From CAZGZD01 sp964530005 (GTDB lineage: Bacteria; Patescibacteriota; Microgenomatia; UBA1406; GWC2-37-13), in contig CAZGZD010000010.1 of assembly GCA_964530005.1 (NCBI GenBank), positions 1 through 33,045 on the forward strand: 33,045 nt of DNA. Reading direction: 5' to 3'. The translations under genes and the position numbers were made by a program. Shown in pieces: positions 21,498-30,022 of the stretch. The notes beneath the pieces are model-generated. The model was not told the origin of the DNA, did not search any database, and saw only the letters and a program-made list of their open reading frames with translations. The stretch's first letter is position 1; each line of letters starts with the position of its first letter.

Positions 21498-22707
21498 GCC
21501 AGATGCGGATGGGCACTTCGGTGAATATGGCGGGCGTTATGTGCCAGAGCTTCTTATACCGGCGCTTGAGGAGCTTGACCGCGAATACGCGCGCGCTAAA
21601 AAAGATCCTGTATTTACGGATGAACTTGTGGGTTTACAGAAAAATTATCTTGGCCGGCCAACCCCACTCTATTTTGCCGAAAATCTTAGCAAAAAATTGG
21701 GAGGTGCTAAGATCTATCTCAAAAATGAAGGTCTCAATCACACAGGCGCACATAAGATGAATCATGCCTTGGGACAAGCGCTTTTAGCCCGTCGTATGGG
21801 GAAAAAGCGGCTTATTGCCGAGACGGGTGCCGGTCAACACGGGTTGGCCACCGCAACTGTTGCGGCTAAATTTGGCTTCGAGTGTACAGTGTATATGGGA
21901 GCTGTGGATATTGAGCGTCAGCGGCCAAATGTATTCTGGATGGAGCAACTTGGAGCAACCGTCGTCCCCGTTACAACTGGCTCAAAGACGTTGAAAGACG
22001 CAGTGAATGCCGCGATCAAAGACTGGATCGAGCACGTTGAGGATAGCTACTATCTACTTGGTTCAGCCGTGGGGCCTCATCCCTATCCGACAATCGTACG
22101 AGATTTTCAGACGATTGTAGGTGAGGAGACTAAAGCTCAAATTAGTGATTATGAGGATCGAGTACCTGACTATTGCATTGCTTGTGTGGGTGGCGGTAGT
22201 AATGCAGTGGGATTTTTTACCCCATTCCTTGAAGCAGATACGAAGCTTATTGCAGTTGAAGCCGGTGGTCGTGGGGTCGAGAAAATCGGCGATCATGCAA
22301 GCCGTTTTCATGGCGGGCGAGTTGGTGTAGTGGAGGGATACAAGTCCTACTTCTTGCAAGACACAGATGGCAACATAGCCCCAACGCATAGTGTGTCGGC
22401 TGGTCTGGACTATCCAGGAGTAAGTCCACTACTGGCCGAACTTCACGATACTGGACGTGTTGCTTTTGAATACGCAACCGACCAAGAAGCACTCGATGCA
22501 TTTGTTCGCCTGACAAAGACAGAAGGAATAATTCCAGCTCTTGAGTCGGCGCATGCCGTAGCTCATGCTATACGCCTTGCACCCACACTTTCAAAAGATA
22601 AAGTGATTGTCGTGAATCTTTCAGGGCGAGGCGATAAGGATATATTTATTGTGGCGCGAGCACTCGGCGATACAAAATGGACAGAATTTCTCAAAACTCA
22701 AATATGA
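21466..22707 (+). CDS. trpB: Tryptophan synthase beta subunit (TrpB1 type)
   Basis: TrpB condenses indole with serine on PLP to make tryptophan. The 413-residue protein has FGEYGGRYVPELL, the PLP-lysine motif NHTGAHKMNHALGQALLARR, AETGAGQHG, and the phosphate-binding CVGGGSNAVG. The GPHPYPTIVRDFQ segment places it in the TrpB1 group that works with TrpA. Starts at 21466 and 21475 are both possible; either overlaps trpF. Its stop overlaps the trpA start as ATGA. Confidence 0.97.
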   Translation: MQKMNKSKQYKPDADGHFGEYGGRYVPELLIPALEELDREYARAKKDPVFTDELVGLQKNYLGRPTPLYFAENLSKKLGGAKIYLKNEGLNHTGAHKMNHALGQALLARRMGKKRLIAETGAGQHGLATATVAAKFGFECTVYMGAVDIERQRPNVFWMEQLGATVVPVTTGSKTLKDAVNAAIKDWIEHVEDSYYLLGSAVGPHPYPTIVRDFQTIVGEETKAQISDYEDRVPDYCIACVGGGSNAVGFFTPFLEADTKLIAVEAGGRGVEKIGDHASRFHGGRVGVVEGYKSYFLQDTDGNIAPTHSVSAGLDYPGVSPLLAELHDTGRVAFEYATDQEALDAFVRLTKTEGIIPALESAHAVAHAIRLAPTLSKDKVIVVNLSGRGDKDIFIVARALGDTKWTEFLKTQI

Positions 22708-23486
22708 ATATACAAGAAAAACTTAAACAAATAAAAAACGAGAAGAGAATGGGGCTTATGACTCATGTAGTAGTTGGATATCCAACAAGGGATGCAACTC
22801 CAAAAATTGTTGCGGCGATGGAAGAAGCGGGTGTCGATTTTGTAGAGCTTCAGATTCCATTCTCAGATCCACTTGCCGATGGCCCAAGTATCATGCATGC
22901 GTGTGATGTGGCACTTGCTGGTGGCATTACACTTGAAAAGTGTTTTTCCATTGCAAAAGTAGTGATTGCTACGTCGCAAATACCAATTCTTTTTATGGCC
23001 TACTACAATACTGTTTTCACTATTGGTGTTGAGGAGTTTGTCAAACGCGCAAGTGGGATAGGAATTGCCGGGCTTATAGTGCCCGATATCCCGCCTGAGG
23101 AAGAGGGGCATGAACACTTTATCGCGATTTGCAAAAAGTACAAGATGTCGTTAATTCGTATACTATCCCCATCAAGTACGCCTGAGCGTATAAAGAAGAA
23201 TATCGAAGTGGCAGATGAGTTCATTTACTTAGTATCTCGAGCTGGTACGACTGGAGCACAGCAAGAGCTTGATCCGCACGTTAAAGAATATGTTGAGAGA
23301 GTAAGATCATTTACAAATCTACCCATTGCAGTCGGGTTCGGCATATCTGATAAGTCGCACGTCGACACTCTTCGCGGGCAGGCTGATATAGCCATCGTTG
23401 GCTCGGCCGTGATTGATGTGATAGAGAGAAATAAAAATGGAGACTATATTTCTTCAGTCTCTGAATTTATTAGGTCTTTAAAATAA
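22704..23486 (+). CDS. trpA: Tryptophan synthase alpha subunit
   Basis: TrpA splits indole-3-glycerol phosphate to indole for TrpB. The 260-residue barrel keeps both catalytic acids in VDFVELQIPFSDPLADGP (Glu and Asp), has FMAYYNTVF, and ends with VGFGISDKSHV for phosphate binding. The ATG at 22704 overlaps the trpB TGA (ATGA), so this start is chosen over the in-frame ATG at 22677. It is the last trp gene; no clear terminator follows, and the next gene has its own promoter. Confidence 0.95.
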   Translation: MNIQEKLKQIKNEKRMGLMTHVVVGYPTRDATPKIVAAMEEAGVDFVELQIPFSDPLADGPSIMHACDVALAGGITLEKCFSIAKVVIATSQIPILFMAYYNTVFTIGVEEFVKRASGIGIAGLIVPDIPPEEEGHEHFIAICKKYKMSLIRILSPSSTPERIKKNIEVADEFIYLVSRAGTTGAQQELDPHVKEYVERVRSFTNLPIAVGFGISDKSHVDTLRGQADIAIVGSAVIDVIERNKNGDYISSVSEFIRSLK

Positions 23487-23498
23487 CTTCATTTCGCC

Positions 23499-23527
23499 TT
23501 GCAGCCTCATCTTTTTTCGCTTACCAT
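23499..23527 (+). promoter_or_regulatory. Promoter (TTGCAG-17-TACCAT) of the 23534 gene
   Basis: TTGCAG at 23499-23504 and TACCAT at 23522-23527 have a 17-base spacer, and the ATG follows six bases later. The predicted transcript starts at the ATG. Confidence 0.45.
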
Positions 23528-23533
23528 AAGAAT

Positions 23534-24415
23534 ATGCCAGAACCAGGTGGAAGCGAGGGATTTAGAATTATTAGACCTTCTGAGAGTGCAAAAGCATTGA
23601 CCCATACTCCACTAAAAGATAGACTCGGAGGATTATTACATGGAGCTCGAGAAAGATTGCGTGGTGGTGGCAATTGGCAAGAGCGAGCGTTGCAGAAGTT
23701 GAGCAAAAAAAACAGAGAACAATTAACTGCACTAAGAGGTCTTATTGCTCAAAGTACCCCCGAGGGCAAACGACAAGTCTGGGTTTATGGTGGGTCAGGA
23801 TATGATCCAAAACCCACATTACTAAGCGCGAAGGATGCACGCCATGTATGGCTCGACCCTACCTATCATGGAGGCAGCCGATTTCATGATGAAAAACGTA
23901 CTAAGGGTCCAGCTCTTGAAGAGTTTTTCGCACGGCTTGGCGCACGCGTACAGCTTGGTAAATCGTGGGGTGAAATGTCAGCTGATGGTAGACAAAAGAT
24001 AACAGTTGATGATCAATTAGAAATCGACATGAATGGAGTAGATTATCGAGATGCTGAGGCTACTCCGCAAGAGATTAATGTACTGTATCAAAATGTTACA
24101 TCTGTTGGCCCAAGTGCACTTGGGATGAACAACCTAAGACGCGGTGGCTTGCTTATTTTCCAAGAAGGCGGGATGGCCGCAGGATATCCATTTCCACGAA
24201 GATGGGATGGGATTGTTGGTCACGGATTTGAACATGTTGCAGATTTTCCAGTTTCTCAAATACAACTTGGTCCTAAGTACAGCCCGAGTGGTGATCCATA
24301 CCAGAACATTCAGTTTGTTGATACACGTGGGGATATACAGATTGAGGTATATAGAAAAATAGAGGATACGACTTTTACTGAAGAACAGCTTACACAACTT
24401 CATTTATCTCATTAG
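23534..24415 (+). CDS. Hypothetical protein, possibly Rossmann-like
   Basis: I do not recognise this 293-residue protein. The N-terminal 75 residues are basic and polar. From about residue 80, a strand-turn-helix (QVWVYGGSGYDPKPTLLSA, then HVWLDP) resembles the SAM- or nucleotide-binding start of a methyltransferase-like Rossmann fold, and GGLLIFQEGG could be a late strand. No catalytic motif is secure. There is no signal peptide or membrane helix. It lies alone between the trp operon and recA. Confidence 0.72.
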   Translation: MPEPGGSEGFRIIRPSESAKALTHTPLKDRLGGLLHGARERLRGGGNWQERALQKLSKKNREQLTALRGLIAQSTPEGKRQVWVYGGSGYDPKPTLLSAKDARHVWLDPTYHGGSRFHDEKRTKGPALEEFFARLGARVQLGKSWGEMSADGRQKITVDDQLEIDMNGVDYRDAEATPQEINVLYQNVTSVGPSALGMNNLRRGGLLIFQEGGMAAGYPFPRRWDGIVGHGFEHVADFPVSQIQLGPKYSPSGDPYQNIQFVDTRGDIQIEVYRKIEDTTFTEEQLTQLHLSH

Positions 24416-24467
24416 TAATCTCATGTTTTTGTCATAGATTGAGGTGTTTTGAGCCAAAGAAGCCTGC

Positions 24468-24496
24468 TTGATATTTATTCTTTTTTCAATTACTAT
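24468..24496 (+). promoter_or_regulatory. Promoter of recA (TTGATA-17-TACTAT)
   Basis: TTGATA at 24468-24473 and TACTAT at 24491-24496 are 17 bases apart. The ATG at 24508 follows the -10 by 11 bases, leaving at most about five untranslated bases. I see no LexA-type box (GAAC-N4-GTTC or CTGT-N8-ACAG) around it. Confidence 0.6.
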
Positions 24497-24507
24497 GTGA
24501 CCAACCT

Positions 24508-25518
24508 ATGTCAGCATCTACCGAGGACTCACAGAAAAAGCAAGCCGTAAATTTCGCAATTGAAGGTATCCAGAAGCAATTCGGAAAAGGCGCGATTATG
24601 CGCCTGGGAGAGGGTCCAGTCGCTCCAATTGACGTGATAAAGACCGATATCCTACCACTTGATATTGCACTTGGAGTGGGTGGTATTCCTACGGGTCGGA
24701 TAATCGAGATCTTTGGTCCAGAGTCATCGGGCAAGACGACAATATCGCTCTCAATCATTGCCTCAGTTCAGAAATCTGGCGGCGTGGCTGCATTTATTGA
24801 TGCTGAGCATGCGCTTGATCCTGCATGGGCGAAGATATTGGGCGTCAAGCTTGACGATCTTCTTGTTGCTCAACCTGATACCGGAGAGCAAGCGCTTGAG
24901 ATCACAGAGTCTTTGGTGCGCTCAGGCGGCGTAGATCTTGTGGTGGTGGACTCGGTCGCAGCTCTTACACCACGCGCTGAGATTGAGGGAGATATGGGAG
25001 ATTCACAGATGGGTCTTCAGGCCAGGCTTATGTCCCAGGCTCTTCGCAAGCTCACATCCATCGTGTCCAAGTCCAAGACCACGATCGTATTTACCAATCA
25101 ACTTCGCCTTAAAATCGGTGTATTCTTTGGTAATCCAGAGACCACGCCAGGCGGTATGGCTCTTAAGTTCTACACATCGATCCGTATGGATGTGCGCAAG
25201 ATCGAGACTCTCAAGAAAAACAACGAAGTAGTCGGTGCGCGGGTACGAGTAAAAGTGGTCAAGAATAAAGTAGCCCCACCTTTCAAGACAGCTGAATTTA
25301 TTATCAACCCTGAAGGAGTTGATAAATTGGAGGGATTTATCGAAGCCGCGATCAACTTGGGTATAATTACCAAGAGCGGCTCATTTCTCAAGCACGGCAC
25401 CAATGTATTAGGGCAAGGCCGCGATCAGGTGAAAGAATCACTTGAGGGAGATGAGAAACTAAAAAAAGCACTATATGATGAGATCAAGAAAAAGCTCGCA
25501 GTCGCTCCAGTAAAATAG
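24508..25518 (+). CDS. recA: Recombinase RecA
   Basis: RecA forms ATP-dependent filaments on single-stranded DNA and drives homologous recombination. The 336-residue protein has Walker A GPESSGKTT at residues 70-78, FIDAEHALDP, Walker B VDLVVVDSVAALTP, and the loop region MGDSQMGLQARLMSQALRKL. KIGVFFGNPETTPGG follows. The C-terminal tail is short compared with E. coli RecA and basic rather than acidic. recX follows 35 bases later in the same direction. Confidence 0.98.
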   Translation: MSASTEDSQKKQAVNFAIEGIQKQFGKGAIMRLGEGPVAPIDVIKTDILPLDIALGVGGIPTGRIIEIFGPESSGKTTISLSIIASVQKSGGVAAFIDAEHALDPAWAKILGVKLDDLLVAQPDTGEQALEITESLVRSGGVDLVVVDSVAALTPRAEIEGDMGDSQMGLQARLMSQALRKLTSIVSKSKTTIVFTNQLRLKIGVFFGNPETTPGGMALKFYTSIRMDVRKIETLKKNNEVVGARVRVKVVKNKVAPPFKTAEFIINPEGVDKLEGFIEAAINLGIITKSGSFLKHGTNVLGQGRDQVKESLEGDEKLKKALYDEIKKKLAVAPVK

Positions 25519-25553
25519 TACTAATTGTCAAAAATCTCTCTTTATTTTTACTC

Positions 25554-26036
25554 ATGACCGACGACGAACTTCTTCAAAAAGCTCTTGGCCTTTCCTACTT
25601 TTATCTCAAGCTTCGCCCAAGAAGCGAGTGGGAGATACGAGAATACCTCGTTAAAAAAACAAAAAAGTATCCGTTTACCGAATCCATTATCGACGACGTA
25701 ATCTCTCGTCTCAAAGAGTTAAAGTTTATAAATGATAAAGAATACGTGGAGTGGTATGTACGGGTGAGAAGCCGCGAGAAGCCAAGAAGTGCATATCTAC
25801 TAAGACTTGAGCTAAAAAGACGAGGTATAGCAAAGTCACATCTTGAGGATTATTTTGTAGACGACGTGCTTGATGAGGAGAAACTCGCTGTTGAAGCTTT
25901 ATCTCGCATATGGCGACGAATTGGCCGAGAAGAAAGACAGAAAAGATTTCAAAAGGCCGTCTCGCATCTTGCCCGTCGAGGCTTCCGATATGATCTAATC
26001 AAAAAAGCTATTGCAGAAATGGAAGAAAAAAGATAG
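25554..26036 (+). CDS. recX: Regulatory protein RecX
   Basis: RecX binds RecA filaments and limits their activity. The 160-residue helical protein carries tandem three-helix repeats: LSYFYLKLRPRSEWEIREYL, then LKELKFINDKEYVEWYV and LRLELKRRGIAKSHLEDYF, and a last repeat with LARRGFRYDLIKKAI. The arrangement and the position right after recA make the call secure. It is slightly longer than the minimal family members. No clear ribosome-binding site precedes the start. Confidence 0.93.
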   Translation: MTDDELLQKALGLSYFYLKLRPRSEWEIREYLVKKTKKYPFTESIIDDVISRLKELKFINDKEYVEWYVRVRSREKPRSAYLLRLELKRRGIAKSHLEDYFVDDVLDEEKLAVEALSRIWRRIGREERQKRFQKAVSHLARRGFRYDLIKKAIAEMEEKR

Positions 26037-26123
26037 AATAGATGTACTTATTAGTCATAAGCATTAAAAATTGGCATTAAAGTAAAGGTCAAAAGATTAG
26101 TTTACGTAAGTTACACGTCATGA

Positions 26124-26196
26124 ATATTTTCAGCACACTATCGCATCTTACTCAGGCAGCAAGAATTTCTTGCGCATCTGTCGTGTACGAAAATAT
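26124..26196. repeat. Long imperfect inverted repeat with inner hairpin (possible structured RNA)
   Basis: In the 206-base gap between recX and the RNase Y gene, ATATTTTC (26124-26131) pairs perfectly with GAAAATAT (26189-26196). Inside it ACAC (26135-26138) pairs with GTGT (26183-26186). A further palindrome GCAAGAATTTCTTGC sits at 26159-26173. Read as RNA this gives a long stem with an inner hairpin. No T-run follows, so it is not a standard terminator. Confidence 0.45.
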
Positions 26197-26242
26197 CCGC
26201 TAATCTCCACAACCCATACTTCAAAGCCTTCCTTATAAATAT

Positions 26243-27736
26243 ATGTTTAAGTCACTTTTCCAGAAAATCGTTGGCGATGTTCAACCCGTGCAGCCTGAGA
26301 AACCTCAAGTCCAGCAGCCACAACAACAACCGCCTCAACAAAAACAACAACAACCTCAATCAGTAAAACTCCAACCTTCAAAAGAAGAGCTTCTCAAGGT
26401 TCAACAAGAGATTCTTGAGATGCGCCAGAAGGCAGAATCCGAGGCTCGTCGTATCGTACAGGAAGCGGTTGATGCAGAGCGCCGCATTGCTGATCGTGAG
26501 GGACGGCTTGAGATAGACAAGAAAACTATTGAGGAAGAAAAACAAAAAGCCCAAAAACTAAGAGCAGAGCTTGAGGTACAAAAAGAGTCGCTTCTTGCAA
26601 AGCTTGAAAAAGCTGCAGGACTCACTAAAGAGCAAGCAAAAGACCTTCTTCTTAAGGGCTGGGAGGAAAAGTTGACGACAGATATAGCCCAACGAATTAA
26701 AACAGCTGAGGAAGAGTTTAAGCAAAAAGCCGAGGCACGATCAAAAGAATTAGTCGTCGATGCTTTGCGCTATGGTGCGACTGATTATGTCCCAGAGTTT
26801 ACCCTCTCAACAATAAGTTTGCCGAGCGATGACTACAAAGGTCGGATAATCGGTAAGGATGGTCGCAATATTCGCGCATTCGAGCTGGCAACTGGTGTGG
26901 ATGTAGATCTTGAGGAAGAGGGCTCAATTAAGATTTCATCATTTGATGCAATCCGCCGTGAGGTAGCTCGTATATCTCTTGAGCAGCTTATCAAAGATGG
27001 GCGTATTCAGCCCCAGAAAATTGAAGAGATTGTGGCCAAGAATAAGCGCGAGATCGAAAAAGTCATGTCAAAAGCAGGAGAAGAGCTTGCTCAACAGGTC
27101 GGAGTTTATAATCTTCCACCTGAGGTAATCGCAGCACTTGGTAAGTTTAAATACAGATTCTCATATGGTCAGAATATGATCGTGCATACACTTGAGGAGA
27201 CGAAGATCGGCATAGCCTTAGCTCACGAGCTCAAACTTGATGTAAATGTTGTGCGACTGGGATGCTTATTCCACGATATTGGAAAGGTCGTTGACAAAGA
27301 AGGATCTCACGTTGACACAGGAGTTGAGTTTTTGCGTCAATATGGATTTCCCGAGACTGTGGTTGGGTGCGTAGCATCCTCCCATGAAGATATCCCGTTC
27401 CCTTCACTTGAGGCAGTGGTTGTCCATATATCAGACGCCATATCTGGTGCTCGTCCTGGTGCTCGTCATGAGGACTTTCAGCAATATCTGAAGCGAATCA
27501 CAGGCGTTGAGGAAGCGGCCCGCGGTCATCGAGGAGTACGAGATGTATATGCATTGCAAGCAGGACGGGAGCTCCGAGTTGTTGTTCGCCCTGATGAGAT
27601 CTCAGATGATGAGGCAACTGTGATGGCGTCAAAGATCAAGAGTGATCTTGAGAAGAAGTTCAATATATTTCCCGGTAATATCAAGATTTCAGTCATTCGC
27701 GAGTTCCGAGCCGAGCAAACTGCCAAATTCAACTAA
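26243..27736 (+). CDS. rny: Ribonuclease Y, without the usual N-terminal membrane helix
   Basis: RNase Y is the endonuclease that starts mRNA decay in many bacteria. The 497-residue protein has a coiled coil (about residues 45-175), a KH domain with GRIIGKDGRNIRAFE at 200-214, and an HD domain with HTLEE (His315) and FHDIGK (His344-Asp345). Family members usually begin with a transmembrane helix. This one begins with a short amphipathic stretch MFKSLFQKIVGDV and a Gln/Pro-rich segment (about 14-45) instead. The start at 26243 is the first codon of the frame giving these features; TATAAA lies only three bases upstream, so the true promoter is unclear. Confidence 0.94.
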   Translation: MFKSLFQKIVGDVQPVQPEKPQVQQPQQQPPQQKQQQPQSVKLQPSKEELLKVQQEILEMRQKAESEARRIVQEAVDAERRIADREGRLEIDKKTIEEEKQKAQKLRAELEVQKESLLAKLEKAAGLTKEQAKDLLLKGWEEKLTTDIAQRIKTAEEEFKQKAEARSKELVVDALRYGATDYVPEFTLSTISLPSDDYKGRIIGKDGRNIRAFELATGVDVDLEEEGSIKISSFDAIRREVARISLEQLIKDGRIQPQKIEEIVAKNKREIEKVMSKAGEELAQQVGVYNLPPEVIAALGKFKYRFSYGQNMIVHTLEETKIGIALAHELKLDVNVVRLGCLFHDIGKVVDKEGSHVDTGVEFLRQYGFPETVVGCVASSHEDIPFPSLEAVVVHISDAISGARPGARHEDFQQYLKRITGVEEAARGHRGVRDVYALQAGRELRVVVRPDEISDDEATVMASKIKSDLEKKFNIFPGNIKISVIREFRAEQTAKFN

Positions 27737-27785
27737 AAAAAGTTTCCCAAATTCACATTTTTTTGATGTATAGTTATCACCAACT

Positions 27786-28913
27786 ATGAGTGTGCAAAGT
27801 ATCTATACTGCCGAACACGTTGCCTGTGGTCATCCCGACAAATTCGCAGATCAGCTTGCCGACCGAATTCTTGACGAAGTGCTCTTCAAATGTGGCCAAG
27901 ATCAAGCGATGCGATCTGTAGTGCGAACAGCAATTGAATGTATCGCAAAAGACAACGTGATTTTTGTTAGTGGCGAGTCCAAATGGCCTGACTCTCATCC
28001 GGGGGTAGATGTAGAAGCGCTTGTTAAAGAAGTGTGGCAACATGTGGAATATGAGCTTGATACAGACATGCTTCAAGTTCTTGATTACATACAGCCTCAA
28101 TCAGCCGAAATTGCAACCGGATCCGGACACGGAGTAGATGCTGGAGGGGCAGGAGATCAAGGGATTATGGTTGGGTATGCGACAGATGAGACGCCCGAGA
28201 TGATGCCGCGGGAATGGGTAGCTGCGCGTGATATATGTCTTAAGCTACATACTCTCCGCACGACGCGCGAAATTCCATGGCTTGGCTCAGATTGTAAGTC
28301 ACAAGTTACACAAGATGCGGAAGGTCGGATTCTCAAAATCATTATCGCAGCTCAGCACAAGAAAAAAATATCCGGCGCTCAGGTTCGAGAGGCAATCTTA
28401 TCAAAAGTTGTCCTTCCTCTTTTTGGAGATAGAATATCACCCCGCGACGTAAAGATAAATGGAACTGGTATTTTTGTAACAGGTGGTCCGGCATCGGACG
28501 CTGGGGTTGTCGGGCGAAAGATTGTGGTTGACGCATATGGACCACGAGTCGCAGTTGGAGGAGGTTGCTATTCAGGCAAAGATCCGACCAAAGTTGATCG
28601 CTCAGCAGCTTATATGGCCCGCCACATTGCAAAAGCGGCAGTTGTAAATCAGGTTAAGGGAGCGCGTAGCTGTATCGTCTCAATAGCTTATGGTATTGGT
28701 CAACACCAGCCTGAGATGCTGACCGCCACAACCAATAAGGGTGAAGACGTATCCTCATGGGTACGGGAGAAATTTCCGGATCTCTCACCGCACTTTATTA
28801 TCGAACATCTTTCGCTCAGAAATCCCAAAGGCTGGAGCTATTTTGAGACAGCGTCTTACGGTCACTTTGGCCGTTCTCAATTCCCTTGGGAGAATGTCGA
28901 CTCTTCGCTTTAA
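27786..28913 (+). CDS. metK: S-adenosylmethionine synthetase
   Basis: MetK makes S-adenosylmethionine from methionine and ATP. The 375-residue protein has AEHVACGHPDKFADQLADRI (canonical GHPDKICDQISD), GAGDQGIMVGYATDET, and GGPASDAGVVGRKIVVDAYG with GGGCYSGKDPTKVDRSAAY near residues 239-280. These are the substrate and metal sites of the bacterial enzyme. TATAGT lies 11 bases before the ATG, without a convincing -35 and without a Shine-Dalgarno sequence. No SAM riboswitch is visible upstream. Confidence 0.96.
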   Translation: MSVQSIYTAEHVACGHPDKFADQLADRILDEVLFKCGQDQAMRSVVRTAIECIAKDNVIFVSGESKWPDSHPGVDVEALVKEVWQHVEYELDTDMLQVLDYIQPQSAEIATGSGHGVDAGGAGDQGIMVGYATDETPEMMPREWVAARDICLKLHTLRTTREIPWLGSDCKSQVTQDAEGRILKIIIAAQHKKKISGAQVREAILSKVVLPLFGDRISPRDVKINGTGIFVTGGPASDAGVVGRKIVVDAYGPRVAVGGGCYSGKDPTKVDRSAAYMARHIAKAAVVNQVKGARSCIVSIAYGIGQHQPEMLTATTNKGEDVSSWVREKFPDLSPHFIIEHLSLRNPKGWSYFETASYGHFGRSQFPWENVDSSL

Positions 28914-29012
28914 ACCTTCATTTCATACGCTTCAATAAAAACTATGTGTTTACGCTGTTGTAGTAGCCCGAATTTGATATAGATTGTTACAATAAGATGT
29001 TTTAAATATGGA

Positions 29013-29041
29013 TTGACAGAAGGCTGAAAATCGACTATTCT
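29013..29041 (+). promoter_or_regulatory. Promoter of HU gene (TTGACA-17-TATTCT)
   Basis: Consensus TTGACA at 29013-29018 and TATTCT at 29036-29041, 17 bases apart. Unlike most promoters here it leaves a leader of about 55 bases, with a strong Shine-Dalgarno AGGGGGTGA (29084-29092) ten bases before the ATG. This suggests high expression. The rest of the 28914-29102 gap shows nothing else. Confidence 0.7.
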
Positions 29042-29102
29042 GTGGTCACTTTAACAGTCTAAAATTTATAAAAATAATAGAAAAGGGGGTGAATAAATAC
29101 AC

Positions 29103-29375
29103 ATGACAAAAGCAGATCTTACCGCACAAGTTGCCAAAAAAGCAGGACTTACTGCAAAAGCAGCTAAAGACTCAGTAAACGCAATCTTCAACACAGTCTC
29201 AGACGCCCTAAAGCGTGGAGAGAAGGTAGTCGTTACTGGATTTGGAACCTTTATGGTTCGAAAAAGAGCAGCTCGAAAAGGACGAAATCCCCAGACAGGA
29301 GCTGAGATCAAGATCCCATCCACCAAAACCCCTGGATTTACAGCCGGTAAATCCTTAAAGCGCTTGGTAAAATAA
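29103..29375 (+). CDS. hup: HU family DNA-binding protein
   Basis: The 90-residue nucleoid protein bends and compacts DNA as a dimer. It starts TKADLTAQVAKKAGLT, has GEKVVVTGFGTFMVRKRAARKGRNPQTG forming the DNA-binding arm, and ends AGKSLKRLV. Length and motif order are canonical. It has the best promoter and ribosome-binding site in the window and its own terminator, as expected for an abundant protein. Confidence 0.97.
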   Translation: MTKADLTAQVAKKAGLTAKAAKDSVNAIFNTVSDALKRGEKVVVTGFGTFMVRKRAARKGRNPQTGAEIKIPSTKTPGFTAGKSLKRLVK

Positions 29376-29391
29376 AAGCATTCACACGAGT

Positions 29392-29444
29392 CCCGCTCTT
29401 AATCCATGCGACATAGGTCGGGATAAGGAGCGGGGTTGTCTTTT
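29392..29444 (+). terminator. Intrinsic terminator of HU gene
   Basis: CCCGCTC (29392-29398) pairs with GAGCGGG (29428-29434). The stem continues imperfectly with TTAATCC against GGGATAAG, and TTGTCTTTT follows. It lies 16 bases after the HU stop. Confidence 0.75.
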
Positions 29445-29471
29445 ATACGGCATTTATTATACGATTAGACT

Positions 29472-30014
29472 ATGGCCAAACATTCTTTTATCATTATCGC
29501 AGTTTTCTTATTTTTCTTGTTTACCCCCTCGATTTTTTATCTTGTAAATTACTCTCAGTCTCTGACAATAACAGAAAAACCAGTCGTATACACACTTCCA
29601 CATCCTGGCATCTTACCCGACCACCCGCTTTATTTCTTAAAAAAATCACGAGACTCGATTTTGCAGTTTGTGACTCGCGATCCACTTAAAAAAGTAGATC
29701 TATACCTACTTCTCTCAGATAAGCAAATAAACGCTGCAGTACTACTTACAAAAAAAGGTAAGAGTTCGCTTGCTATTCAAACAGCATTTGGAGCGGAAGA
29801 GCTTGCAGCGCGTATTCCACCACTTCTTAAGCGCTCAAAAGCACATGGAAGTGCTCCGACAGCCGAGCTTGTTGATCGTGTACATCGCTCCAATCTCAAA
29901 CATAAGCAGGTGATTCAGCAAATCATCAAAGATCTACCACAGGGCGAGAGTGAAGGACTTCCAGATGCTGCGCGCCTTAATGATCAGATCGCGCTTGATC
30001 TTCAGAAGCTCTAA
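29472..30014 (+). CDS. DUF5667 secreted/anchored protein
   Basis: The 180-residue protein has an N-terminal hydrophobic segment (about residues 5-28), then PHPGILPDHPLYFLKKSRDSI and DPLKKVDLYLLLSDKQINAA, the typical beginning of DUF5667 proteins. The remainder is helical and charged. The family is common on the surface of small-genome bacteria and of unknown function. A TATAC-type -10 lies about eight bases before the ATG, so a leaderless mRNA is likely. It converges with the O-antigen-ligase-like gene with an eight-base gap. Confidence 0.83.
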   Translation: MAKHSFIIIAVFLFFLFTPSIFYLVNYSQSLTITEKPVVYTLPHPGILPDHPLYFLKKSRDSILQFVTRDPLKKVDLYLLLSDKQINAAVLLTKKGKSSLAIQTAFGAEELAARIPPLLKRSKAHGSAPTAELVDRVHRSNLKHKQVIQQIIKDLPQGESEGLPDAARLNDQIALDLQKL

Positions 30015-30022
30015 ACATCTTC

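Noticed and set aside
24421..24507. LexA/SOS operator upstream of recA
   Set aside because: No inverted repeat matching the known LexA box types is present between the previous gene and recA.
27737..27785. SAM riboswitch before metK
   Set aside because: The gap is under 50 bases and lacks any conserved core; a -10-like box fills it.
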